Positions 33,195 to 43,500 of a stretch of 64,000 nt of DNA are shown one piece after another (positions within the stretch are counted from its first letter, which is position 1; every line of letters begins with the position of its first letter). The stretch is from Piliocolobus tephrosceles (taxonomy: Eukaryota; Chordata; Mammalia; Primates; Cercopithecidae), in NCBI RefSeq assembly GCF_002776525.5, contig NC_045447.1, forward strand, positions 20,076,592 to 20,140,591. Reading direction: 5' to 3'. Made by a program: the position numbers and the translations under genes. The notes below the pieces were generated by a model. The model was not told the origin of the DNA. It made no database searches and saw only the letters and a program-made list of their open reading frames with translations.

Positions 33195-33350
33195 CTAAAT
33201 ATTATCATTTAATGAGTAAGCACTGTTAGCTCCAATTACATAATTAATCCTCATAATGACCCAGAGCGATAGTATTGTTTTTCCTTTGTAGATAAGAAAA
33301 TTGAAATTTAAAAAGTAACGTTTATAAAGACACAAAATTGGTAAATGTCA
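33195..33350 (-). repeat. MIR SINE
   Basis: 'tttaatgagtaagcactgtt', 'ttaatcctcataatgaccca', 'tagataagaaaattgaaatt' follow the reverse MIR order. Confidence 0.75.
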
Positions 33351-34109
33351 TGAAATATGACCTCATAGATAGCTCTATGCCTGTCTTCAAACTCATGGTA
33401 TAAGTTGTCATTCTGTCCTGTCTGACAAGGTACCCTGTGGGAAAATTGACCAATTACTGATCTTTAAATAATTTTGGAGAAAACTATTGCCAAAGTAAAT
33501 AAGAAACAAAGAGAAGCTCTCTAAAAGAAATGTACTTAAGAATAAAATACTGCAGTGGGAATACGTATGTGATAGTAAACTATATGCATGTTCATGTAGG
33601 TAATGGAAGAGTATGGCTTTCAAATTAAAAAATAGGGATTACATAATTGTCTTAAAATAATTATTCTTGGCCACCAAGATCAATAACAAGGGTGACACTA
33701 ATCCAAAACTGGACAGACGGTGGCTGGGCATATGTCCTTGAAGAAGATACTTTGTGTAAGGTTGCAATGGCCTTTGTGCAAGGTTTTGTGGTCATTGTTG
33801 TTGTTGTTATCGGGCGTCCAAATATGGTAACCCTCTCTTCATGGCCTTTCCTGGCTCTATTTGTTATTTTCTTAGCATCAGTGACTCTGTTTTGATTCTG
33901 ACAACTTCCTCACGATTTTTGAGAATCACTGCTGAAAATACTGAATATGGATTTTGGATGCATGATATGAATCATGTAAGGGGCTCAGCTTCTAATGTAG
34001 TTTTTAAATGTGCCCATATTTTCACCAAAGGCTATGTGATGAATTAATTATTGATTAGTGGACCACTCAGAATATGAAATAAAGAACACTGGGCATAGTG
34101 TCCTAGGAT
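33351..34109. other. Single-copy DNA
   Basis: No repeat recognised at 33351-34109. A 67-codon plus frame at 33692-33895 is hydrophobic at its C-terminal half but has no known relative. Confidence 0.45.
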
Positions 34110-34305
34110 CTGATTTAAACCCGGTTTTTGTTTTTGTTTTTAACTGGCCAAGCATTATTAAATAAATCACTTGCTTTCCATAAACCTCAATTATCTTTAC
34201 ACAAACAAGATGGATTCCCATGAGAGTTGAGAACGTATACAGAAGTACCTAACAGGCTTTCTGGTACAGCACTGGTACTTGGTATATGTGCACTCATTTG
34301 CTGTA
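34110..34305 (+). repeat. MIR SINE (diverged)
   Basis: 'cataaacctcaattatcttt', 'tacctaacaggctttctggt' and 'cactggtacttggtatatgt' follow the forward MIR order. Confidence 0.55.
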
Positions 34306-34319
34306 GGACAGACAATCTT

Positions 34320-34470
34320 TTGTTCTGGAACCAACTTCAGAGCTTATCTGACTCTAAATATCACTGAACTGTGGTTTCTTCATCTGTAGTATGGTATTTC
34401 CTAAGATACCTCAGAGAGTTTTTGTGAGGACTAAGTGAAACAATGTAAATGAAACCTGCAAATAACAGAA
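34320..34470 (+). repeat. MIR SINE
   Basis: 'tgtggtttcttcatctgtag', 'agagtttttgtgaggactaa' and 'gtgaaacaatgtaaatgaaa' are MIR forward landmarks. A second MIR in the opposite direction follows immediately. Confidence 0.75.
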
Positions 34471-34479
34471 TTAAAGGGA

Positions 34480-34705
34480 GGTGATACCAGCTAATTTTAC
34501 AAAGACTTAGTATGTTCCAGGCCCTATAGTAATCATCTTAGAGGCATTATCTTATTAAATCATTCCAATGATCCTATCAAATAGGCACTATTATTATCTC
34601 CAATATTTAGATAGTAAAACTGAGTTCTGCAACTTGAAAACAGTAGACAAGATTCAAAACCAGACTAAGTGCATAGCCAGCACTCCTAACTGTTATATGA
34701 CACAG
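34480..34705 (-). repeat. MIR SINE
   Basis: 'acttagtatgttccaggccc', 'gcattatcttattaaatcat', 'aaataggcactattattatc' and 'gtaaaactgagttctgcaac' are MIR reverse landmarks, ending near 'gccagcactcctaac'. Confidence 0.85.
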
Positions 34706-35214
34706 CCTCCATTGCATAGGGTGATATGCATGAAGGTATGTAGAAAAGAGGATCTTCAATTTACTGTTGAACATTTTTAAATATTCTCCAGAGACAATGG
34801 GTCAGGCTTCTTCAAGTCAGGCTCCAACTTCCATTCCACTCTCGGCACACAAGAGCTTGATTCCTCATTGATCATTTCCTTTTTAATGACACCCTCCCAT
34901 TCATCTACCCTTTCTTCTTCACTCCCCCTGGTATGTTGACAGTGGCTGGAGTTTCCCATTAAAGCAGTCATTCTTGTAGAAAAGGGAACTGACATGATTA
35001 ATGTCATTCAATGACTAAAGGCAGCATTATGCATCTCTGCACTCAGGTAATTGGAAGAATGGCATGTCCCAAATGTATCTGGAATACTTTCCAAAAGTTT
35101 ACTGTAAAAGGAACAGATCCTATTCTACCATTTCAGCCTTTCTTTCACATGTATTATGGTTCAGGGAATGCTATTATCTAGAATCAAGAGAATGTTAAAA
35201 TTGCCAGTGGCATT
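34706..35214. other. Single-copy DNA
   Basis: Nothing recognised. Confidence 0.45.
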
Positions 35215-35335
35215 TGAAATTGTCTAGTCATTTAATGGGCAGACAGAAATGAGATTCAGAGAGGGAGAGTACCTTGCCCAAGGTCATTCAGATATTTCAG
35301 TGCAACAGGCAGGATAAGAATCTGCTTCTCATAAT
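35215..35335 (-). repeat. MIR SINE fragment
   Basis: 'gagattcagagagggagagt', 'accttgcccaaggtcattca' and 'caggataagaatctgc' are the conserved MIR reverse core. Confidence 0.85.
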
Positions 35336-35949
35336 TTCAACCATTGCCTCCCTGATTTTTCATTATGAATTTTATTCAGCTACTTCTCCATCTGCCTCCA
35401 CTGGGATCAGAAATGAGGCTGAATTGACTTCCATAAGTGAGTTCTCCATTTCACCCTAGAGTGAAGCTCCTTAGGTATCTTGCTGATAGAATATTTAATA
35501 AGCATCTCCTTTTCAAAAGACCTACTTCTTTTCTTGCCCGACATCTTTCTGCTGGTCCCCTGTGAACAGACCATTCCAACTGGCTCCAGAGTCTCTCTCT
35601 GCCTCACTGCTCCACTACGTTCTTTAACTTTCTCCTTCCAAAGGCACAAGGCAGTATCATGCCCTGAATTTAGAGTCGAAAATAGGAACTATCTGGGCGA
35701 TTGGACAAAATGACAAGCAGGAAAAAAAGAAAGATCCCTCTGTCATGCGTGCCTTTTCAGAAACAAAGTAAAAAATCATCTTTGCATTTACCTGGGAATG
35801 AAATTCACAACATAGACAGAGTCCTTTAGGGCCCCTCCTATCTAGTCCATTTAAATATAGTCTTATTACATGAAATTAAAGTGGAAAGCAAACAAACAAT
35901 CCCACGGACTCCACATTTACCATGTTAATCTCTATACATACTACGTTGT
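35336..35949. other. Single-copy DNA
   Basis: Nothing recognised. The overlapping short frames on both strands at 35407-35713 have no known domain. Confidence 0.45.
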
Positions 35950-36060
35950 ATGTTTTCATGCTTAGCCTATGAGTTGACTTTGGACAAATCACTTCACCTC
36001 TTTCCTCTGTACCCTGTTGAAGAAAGACTTGATATTGTCCAACCTCCCTTATATTTTAAT
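35950..36060 (+). repeat. MIR SINE fragment
   Basis: 'gagttgactttggacaaatc' followed by 'acttcacctctttcctctgt' matches the MIR block around the conserved 'gtgaccttgggcaagt' motif. Confidence 0.6.
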
Positions 36061-36352
36061 AAGTTAAAACTGCATGTGTTAACATACTCTGCATGTCACA
36101 ATAACTTTTTCTTCATCAAGATTCAAGTGTTTAAGGAAAAAATAGGAAGCAAAGATGAGATGAGGGTAAGAGGAAAGAGATGGTAAGGAGTAACAGTAAA
36201 AGAGTAAAGGCCAAGGTAAAGAGGAAAAGGCATTTTTCCATGGTGCCTTCTTTCATCATTCAAAAGTCGATTAGTCTTCAATTTTATGGTTCTGAGATGG
36301 GTCATTGTGAGCTGGACCGGGAGGACATATTTTGACTTAATATATTCATGAC

Positions 36353-36722
36353 CATATTGGTCTGTTTTCACACTGCTGATAAAAACTTACTCAAGACTGG
36401 TTAATTTACAACAGAAAGAGGTTTAATTGGACTTGCAGTTCCCCATAGCTAGGGAAGCCTCACAATCATGGTGGAAAGCAAGGAGGAGCAAGTCACATCT
36501 TACATGGATGGCAGCAAGCAAAGACAGAGCTTGTGCAGGGGAACTCCTCTTTATAAAACCATCAGATCTCATGAGACTTATTCACTATCACAAAAACAGC
36601 ACAGCAAAGACCCACCACCATGACCCAATTACCTCCCACTGGGTTCCACCCATAAAATATGGGAATTGTGGGAATTACAACTCAAGATGAGATTTGAATG
36701 TGGACACAGCCAAACCATATCA
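36353..36722 (-). mobile_element. Solo LTR, THE1/MST type (ERVL-MaLR)
   Basis: Reverse orientation: 'ttggtctgttttcacactgc', 'aaagaggtttaattggactt', 'tgcagttccccatagctagg', 'gcctcacaatcatggtggaa', 'catcagatctcatgagactt', 'aagatgagatttgaatgtgg' and an end at 'ccaaaccatatca'. About 370 bp. No internal MaLR sequence adjoins, so a solo LTR. Confidence 0.9.
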
Positions 36723-37149
36723 ATTACTTTACTATTTTTTATGGATATCCAGGGCAGAAATTGGATACCCCAAGGAACAAGCCATCCCTGATTAAAAAAA
36801 TATTCAAACAGAAACAAGATAGTGTTTTTCCAGATATATTCAGCAGGAACTTGTGATTTCAAGTGTTAATTCTTAGTGCTATTGAGTGAATGCATAACTT
36901 GGTGGTTTATGAGTCTGTGAGTCTTTGATTTCTAAAAATATATGATTTCTTAAATCTATAATCTTACGATTCAATAACTGTGTTTCTATGCACTGTGTCC
37001 CACCTACTTCCCAATTTGATTTTCATTATGTTGCATTTTGTTTTGTTTTCCATAACCCTTAACTGAAGAATACTAAAGTGCATTTTTTTATTAGCTGTTC
37101 AAATCTTGTATTCTTGGTTTTGATTCCATCTTTGAAAACAGAGTAACAG
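36723..37149. other. Single-copy DNA
   Basis: Nothing recognised. Confidence 0.45.
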
Positions 37150-37290
37150 TAACAAAAAAGCTAACCTTTATTAAATGTTTAATGTATGCTCAATATATGT
37201 CCATGCATAGCTGATGAATTATGTAATTGATTATAATAACTCCTTAAAGTTAATACTACTCACTGTTGTCCTCTATAATGGCATCCCTAA
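37150..37290 (-). repeat. MIR SINE fragment (diverged)
   Basis: 'ctttattaaatgtttaatgt' and 'ttataataactccttaaagt' resemble the reversed MIR 3' half. Confidence 0.45.
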
Positions 37291-37419
37291 ACATTTTGTA
37301 GGTGATAGAGTTCAGTAGCGATGAGGAGAGTGAGAGTGAGCTCTAGAATAATACTTTTAATCACATTCTCATCAAATTTAGCTTCACAGTACTATTATGA
37401 CAAGCATTATAGTATAAAT

Positions 37420-37590
37420 AAAGGCCTTAGTATGAATTTAAGCCCTTGTTCTTCCACTATAAGTAGCAACCTTGATAGTGACTTTACTTGTTTGAACCTC
37501 AGTTTCCCCCTCTGTGAAATGGGAATAAGTATATACTTCTACTTATAATTTTTGTAAAAATTCATCAAGATAGTAGAAGTAAAAGTCATA
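37420..37590 (+). repeat. MIR SINE
   Basis: 'aatttaagcccttgttcttc', 'ttgtttgaacctcagtttcc' and 'ctctgtgaaatgggaataag' are strong forward MIR landmarks. Confidence 0.85.
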
Positions 37591-37679
37591 TGTTGTAGAC
37601 TATTATTTCAAACTAATATGCTGCCATAATGTTATTGTCATATGTTTATGGCTTAAAAATATCTGATTCTATTTGTAAG

Positions 37680-37985
37680 AAGGGGATTGGGGAGGTGTTG
37701 GTCAAAGTGTACAAAGTTTCACTTACAGAGAAAGAATAAGTTATTGAAATCTATTGTACAGCAAGGTGACTTTATAGTTAATAATAATGTAATGTATGTT
37801 GCAAAATTGCTAAGAGAGCAGATTTTAAATGTTCATACCACAAAAGAAAATAAACATCTGAGGTAATGATATGTTAATTAGCTTGATTTAATCATTCTAT
37901 AACACAAATTTCTCATAACATCACTTTGTATTCTATACATATATATGCAATTATTTTCCATTAAAATTAAAATAGAAAGAATGTC
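37680..37985 (+). mobile_element. L1MA-type 3' UTR (5'-truncated)
   Basis: 'gggattggggaggtgttggt', 'tctattgtacagcaaggtga', 'aaattgctaagagagcagat', 'tgatatgttaattagcttga' and a terminal A-rich end are typical of the L1MA 3' UTR in plus orientation. Confidence 0.85.
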
Positions 37986-38084
37986 CATTCCATTTAATTT
38001 GACCCAATGGCCTCTGACTGCTCACGTTGTTAACTCTCTTCTGTATAAATCCTGTGAATATTTGAAACATGGTCAGCATGTCAG

Positions 38085-38225
38085 TTTTGAAAGCATATTC
38101 AGGGGCAGGATATCTAAGTTCAAAGCCTCTTCACTACTTATCTACTCTATCTTGGTCAAATGACTTACAAATGTCTAAAGCCATACAGTTTTGTTAATTT
38201 CTTAAAAAAGAATAATAATAAAGTA
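38085..38225 (+). repeat. MIR SINE fragment
   Basis: 'aagttcaaagcctcttcact', 'ctatcttggtcaaatgactt', then 'aataataata' fit a diverged forward MIR. Confidence 0.55.
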
Positions 38226-38775
38226 TATATTTAGGGTTGGAATAAAAATTAATTTAAATTATATAAGCAAAATGTTAATCATACTCTGTGGGATAAATAT
38301 TCAATCCTTTTGATCATCATCATTGTAATCATCAACAACAGTATTTTCATGAATATATTAGAGAAGTATTTTTGGCCCAGTAATATACAGCCTATATTTT
38401 TATGTCTTTGTCTTGCATACAACATGACCCTTATAGGTAAACTAATCAAATTTTGCTTGAAAATTTTTTTAACATTCTAATAAATTGTACATTAAAAAAT
38501 CTTAATGTTTCAGAATTTGAGGAAATGTTTGTCTCTGTATTTCAATCTAGCACTTAAATTTTTTACGGTAATATTACCTACAACTTTATAGGTCCTTTGA
38601 GGACCTGTAAGTCCCCAAAATTTCAAAACAAACAATTGGTTTAACCTATATACTCTTAAGATGAGTAAATAAAGAATTTGTTTGTTTGTTTGTTTGAATT
38701 AATAACAAATGGAAATAGCTGCAGAAACTCTAAGAATACCTCATAAGATACTGCAGTTTCAATGAATCCAGGGCA

Positions 38776-38806
38776 GTAATTTTTTTTTTTTTTTTTTTTT
38801 TTTTTT
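38776..38806. repeat. Poly-T tract
   Basis: About 27 T without an Alu or L1 body attached. Confidence 0.9.
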
Positions 38807-38906
38807 ACAGTATCCTCACAAATTAGTTATAACCTTGATCCTGGAACTTCAGTGACTGAAGATTCATTGTCTCTCAAAGGTTGACCTATTCTCTATTTGT
38901 CAGCTG

Positions 38907-38910
<4 letters not shown>

Positions 38911-38939
<29 letters not shown>

Positions 38940-41325
38940 AGAAAGACTATGCTGGGAATTTATTTTTAGGGTTACATAGTAGGTGTATATACTTATGGAG
39001 AACATGAGATGTTTTGATACAGGCATGCAATGTGAAGTAAGCACAGCATGGAAAATAGTATATTCATCCCCTCAAGCATTTATCCTTTGAATTAGAAAAA
39101 TCAAATTATACTCTTTAAGCTATTTTAAAATGCACAATTATGTTACTATTGACTATATTATGCTCTAATTGTGCTATCAAACAGTAGGTCTTATTTTGTG
39201 CTATCTCTAGCACAAACAGTGTTTGTGCTATCTAACAGTAGGTCTTATTGTGCTATCAAACAGTGCTATTTTGTGTTTGTGCTATCAAACAGTAGGTCTT
39301 ATTTATTCTTTCTATTTTTTTTGTACCCATTAATTATCCCCACCTTTTCCCCACCTTTCCCCCACTACGTTTCTCAGCCTCTGGTAACCATCCTTTTACT
39401 CTCTATGCCCAAGTTCAATTGTTTGGATTTTTAGATCCCATAAATAAGTGGGAATATGTGATGTTTGTCTTTCTGTGCCTGGCTTATTTCACTTGACATA
39501 ATGATCTCCAATTCCATCCATGTTGTTGCAAATTATTGGATCTCATTCCTTTTTATGGCTAAAGAGTACTCCGTACACCACATTTTCTTTATCTATTCAT
39601 CTGTTGATGGACTCTTAGATTGCTTCCAAATCTTGACTATTGTGAACAGTGCTGCAACAAATATAGAAGTGCAGGTATCTCTTCGACATACTGATTTCCT
39701 GTATTTGGGGTACAAACCCAGCAATGGGATTTTTGGGTCATATGGTAGCTCAATTTTTAGTTTGTTGAGGAACCTTCAAACTGTTCTTCATGGTGATTTT
39801 ACTAATTTACATTACCACCAACTGTGTACAAACGTTCCCTTTTCTCCAGATCCTTGCCAACATTTGTTATTGCTTATCTTTTGAATATAAGCCATTTTAA
39901 CTGGGGTGAGATGATATTTCCTTATAGATTTGATTTGCATTCCTCTGGTGATTAATGATGTTAAGCATCTTTCCATAAGCCTGTTTCTATTTGTGTCTTC
40001 TTTTGAGAAATGTCTATTCAAATCTTTTGCCCATTTTTTGATGAGTTATTAGATTTTTTTATATGGAGTTGTTTGAGCTCCTTATAATATTCTAGTTACT
40101 CATTTTTTGTCAGATGGGTAGTTTACAAATATTCTCTCTCATTCTGTGGGCTGTCTCTTCACTTCGTTGATTGCATCCTTTGCTGTGCAGAAGCTTTTTA
40201 ACTTTATGTGATCCCATTTATCCATTTTCCTTTGGTTGTCTGTGCTTGGAAGGTATTACTCAAGAAATCTTTGCCCAGATCAATGTCTTGGAGATTTTCA
40301 CAAATGTTTTCTTGTAGTAGCTTTATAGGTTGAGGTCTTAGATGTAAGTCTTTAATCCACTTTGATTTGATTTTTGTATATGGTGAGAGCTAGGGGTTAA
40401 GATTCATTCTTTAGCATATGGATTCCCAGTTTTCTCTGCACCATTTATTGAAGAGACTGTCTTTTCCCCAGTATATGTTATTGGTACCTTTTTTAAATGT
40501 GAGTTTACTGTAGGTGTGTAGATTCAGTTCTGGAATATCTATTCTGTTTAATTGGCCTGTGTGTTTTTTTAATGACAATATTACGCTCTTTTGTGGTTCC
40601 ATATAAGTTTTAAGACTTTTGTCTTTTCTATTTATATGAGGAATGTCATTGGTATTTTGATAGGGATTGCATTGAATCTGTAGATTACTTTGGGTAGCAT
40701 GGAGATTTTAACAATATTGATTCTTTCAACCCACGAACATAGAATATTTTTCCAATTCTTGGCGTCCTCTTTAACTTTTTTCATCAGTGCTTTCTAGTTT
40801 TCATTGTAGAGATCTTTCACTTCTTTGGTTAAGGTAATTCCTAGGTATTTAATTTTATGTGTGGCCATTGTAAATGGGATTACTTTTTCATTTCTCTTTC
40901 ACATGTTCACTGTTGCCATATAGAAATGTTACCGAATTTTGTATGTTAATTTTGTGTCCTGCAACTTTACTGAATTTGTTTATAATTTCTAATAGTTTTG
41001 TTGTGGAGTGTTCAATTTTTTCCAAACATAAGATCATATCATTTGCAAACAAGGATAATTTCACTTCTTCTCTTCTAATTTGGATGCCCTTTATATCTTT
41101 CTCTTGTTTGATTGTTCTAGCTAGGACTTCCAGTACTATATTGAATAATAGTAGTGATAGTGGGCATACTTGTCATGTTGCAGATCTTAGAGGTAAGGCT
41201 TTCAGTTTTTCCCCATTTCGTATGATACTAGCTGTGGGTCTGTCATATATGGCTTTTATTAAGTTGAGATATGTTCCTTCTATCTTGTTATTTTAGGGTT
41301 TTTATTAGAAGGGATGTTGAATTGT
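38911..41325 (-). mobile_element. 5'-truncated L1 (L1MA age) with TSD
   Basis: A 2.4 kb minus-strand element: a T-rich tail 38911-38940, a 3' UTR ('acatgagatgttttgataca', 'ggcatgcaatgtgaagtaag'), then about 1.9 kb of ORF2 C-terminal/RT sequence ending at 'ttattagaagggatgttga'. Target-site duplications 'ttgtcagctgtctt' (38897-38910) and 'ttgtcaactgttctt' (41322-41336) flank it with small differences. The 139- and 140-codon plus frames at 39465-39884 and 40874-41296 are antisense to ORF2 and not genes. Confidence 0.9.
39171..39304. repeat. Minisatellite inside the L1 3' UTR
   Basis: The unit 'gtgctatcaaacagtaggtc' + 'ttatt' (25 bases) occurs at 39171, 39225 (one change), 39250 (truncated) and 39279, with a partial copy at 39198. 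An ordinary L1 copy has one such block, so this is a local amplification. Confidence 0.9.
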
Positions 41326-41336
41326 CAACTGTTCTT

Positions 41337-42542
41337 AATCTGAGTTCCATAAACCCCCTAAATTTGTAAACAAAATATGACATGTACACAGGAAAGATAG
41401 AAAGATATAGATAAATACATAGATAAACTACAGAATATATGCTTGTATGTGTATACATATGTACTTGCGTGTATAGATACCTAGCATGTGTACATGTTAT
41501 GTACACATATGTGTGTAATCTAGAATGTGTATATATGTGTGCATGTAATCTAGAATAAGAAGTTATATACCTTCTCTATTTTGACTCCTAGACCACAACC
41601 ACTTAATTGATTTATATACATCATGTTTCAGAGAAAAATGACTTAGAATTTGTCTATAGAACAGTGATCAAAGTATTTGTCTTGAGTTGTATCATCTAAT
41701 ATTATGCCAACAAAAGTATCTAACATTAAAAAAAGTACTATGTGCCAAACTCTTTTCATGAATTACATAATTAAAATATGGTGAATATGTGTATGTATAT
41801 ATGCATATGAACACACATATCTTATTACATACAATGTCTATGTCTCTTTATATATCTACGTGTAAACATATACATGCATACATACATATGTGTGTATATA
41901 TTATAGATTTTAGAGTCTTGAAAGGTATCTATAACCCCTGAAATGATGAAGGCACTACTTTAAATATTCTGATATTTATAAAATATATAAAATAAAGGCA
42001 CATGTATACATATATATGAGTTATATGAGAAATTATATATATTCCATATCAATTAATTCAATTGAGCTTAGTTTTTCCCATCTCCTCCTCGACCCTCCCA
42101 GAGTTATCAGTGATCACATCTTACCAAACACTAAAACAGTGATCACATCTTACCAAAGTTATTATCAAGGAACAGCCTCGAGGCTGAATCATTCAGCTAC
42201 ACTCCAGCATACAGGCATATTTATTGTTAATAAGCTGGGTGTATTTATGGGGAAAGGGGGTTAAAAAGTGGGGTCCAGAACCTGAAAATCAAATGCATCT
42301 AGAATATGGTTATGGATGCTTGAAAACACAGCAGTTTCTTCTTTATTTTTAATTCATTTATCATAAGCACTCTGACAGATTTAGCTTCGAAATGTTTTAC
42401 CTAAACCTTGTGTGTAAAGCACACTATCTAATCAGTTGGTTTTACCTTTTTCTTGTAAATTGGCCTAGAATAAGGCATAATGGTTATATGAGTCTGAAAG
42501 TAGGATGACCTCCTGGGCTAAAAAAAAAAAAAAAAAAAAAAA
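41337..42542. other. Alternating purine-pyrimidine and unassigned DNA
   Basis: 41390-41550 and 41780-41900 are rich in tgtgta/cataca alternations; no transposable element recognised. 42108-42128 and 42137-42157 are a perfect 21-base direct repeat. An A24 run ends the stretch at 42520-42543. Confidence 0.6.
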
Positions 42543-42543
42543 A

Positions 42544-42899
42544 GAGCAAATTGTGCAGTCCAGTCCAAAGATCAGAAGCCTTGAGACACAGGAAGAGTTG
42601 ACATTTCAGTTCAAATCCAAAGGCAGGAAAAACAAATGTCCCAATTTGGAGGCAGTCAGGCAGGAGGAATTCCTCTTATTTGGGGAACGTTCAGCCTTTT
42701 TGTTCCATTCAAGTTTTCAACTGATTGGATGAGGCTCACCTACATTAGGGAGGGCAATCTATTTTATGTAGTCTGGCAATTGAAATGTTAAACTCATCCC
42801 AAAACACCCCATAGAAATGCCCAGAGAAAAATGCTTGACCTAGTATCTGGACACTCCATGGCTGGCTCAAGTTGATATATAAAATTAAATATCACAATT
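42544..42899 (-). mobile_element. LTR, MLT2 type (ERVL), 3'-truncated
   Basis: On the minus strand it starts 'tgtgatatttaattttatat' with the conserved run through 'caacttga', 'tgccctccctaatgtaggtg' (reverse of 42746 region), 'ctcatccaatcagttgaaaa' and 'tcctgcctgactgcc'. The rest of the LTR is missing beyond the A24 run at 42543. An A-rich polypurine-like tract, 'gttgaaaaaaaggtaaaa', lies just upstream (42917-42900). This is the 3' LTR of the ERVL remnant that follows to the right. Confidence 0.75.
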
Positions 42900-43500
42900 T
42901 TACCTTTTTTTCAACTTGGCCCCAATATGCATCTCTTAAAACCATATTTAATCTCAAATGAAGTCAATAATAAGGTTATTATTCCACCTAACATGACACA
43001 ACTATCCTGCATACAACCAAAACAATCCACTAACCCCTTCCCTAGAAGAGGAGGTAAAATTCTTGAGCAATGTTTACTCTTCTTTTTGATATCCCATAAC
43101 TTAAATACTATCATGCACAAACAATACTTAAATACTATGATACAAAGTCAATACATCTTGTGTTACATGATAAAGGAATAAGAAAGGAAAGAAACAAAGA
43201 TGATCAGGAGATCATCCTAGTTTCAGACTCACATATTATATAAGTTATATATAATATGACCATTAAATCAGCTACAGAAAGGAGAACAGAAATTATCACA
43301 AATATTTCTTCCACTTTTGGTATGAATATGTGCATAACAAAATAAGAAATAAAGGATTATAAAAATAAGGAAGAAATATGGAGGGCCATTACAGACCTTA
43401 TGTCTATAGCTGGTCACATGGTCCCAGCTGGTATTTATAACTACCTCTTTTACTACCCTCTCTCTCTGTATTTTCTTTTCCTTCAACAAACACATAAACT
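42900..43500 (-). mobile_element. ERVL 3' internal region (between pol and LTR)
   Basis: Lies between the LTR and the dUTPase-like remnant in the expected position for an ERVL element, which has no functional env. 'gaattttacctcctcttcta' and 'taataaccttattattgact' on the minus strand fit my memory of ERVL 3' internal sequence. No open frame longer than 84 codons. Confidence 0.6.

Noticed and set aside
33692..33895. 67-codon hydrophobic frame as a small membrane protein
   Set aside because: The hydrophobic text comes from a gtt/att-rich stretch and has no relative; length is within chance.
38776..38806. T27 run as an Alu or L1 tail
   Set aside because: No element body adjoins on either side.
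39171..39304. CRISPR-like array
   Set aside because: Units are tandem without unique spacers, in a vertebrate L1 3' UTR.
39465..41296. 139- and 140-codon plus-strand open frames
   Set aside because: They lie antisense to ORF2 of the L1 at 38911-41325 and read L1 sequence, not a gene.
42505..42560. Processed pseudogene ending in A24
   Set aside because: No recognisable transcript or protein to the left, and no TSD found; kept only as a finding about the LTR break.
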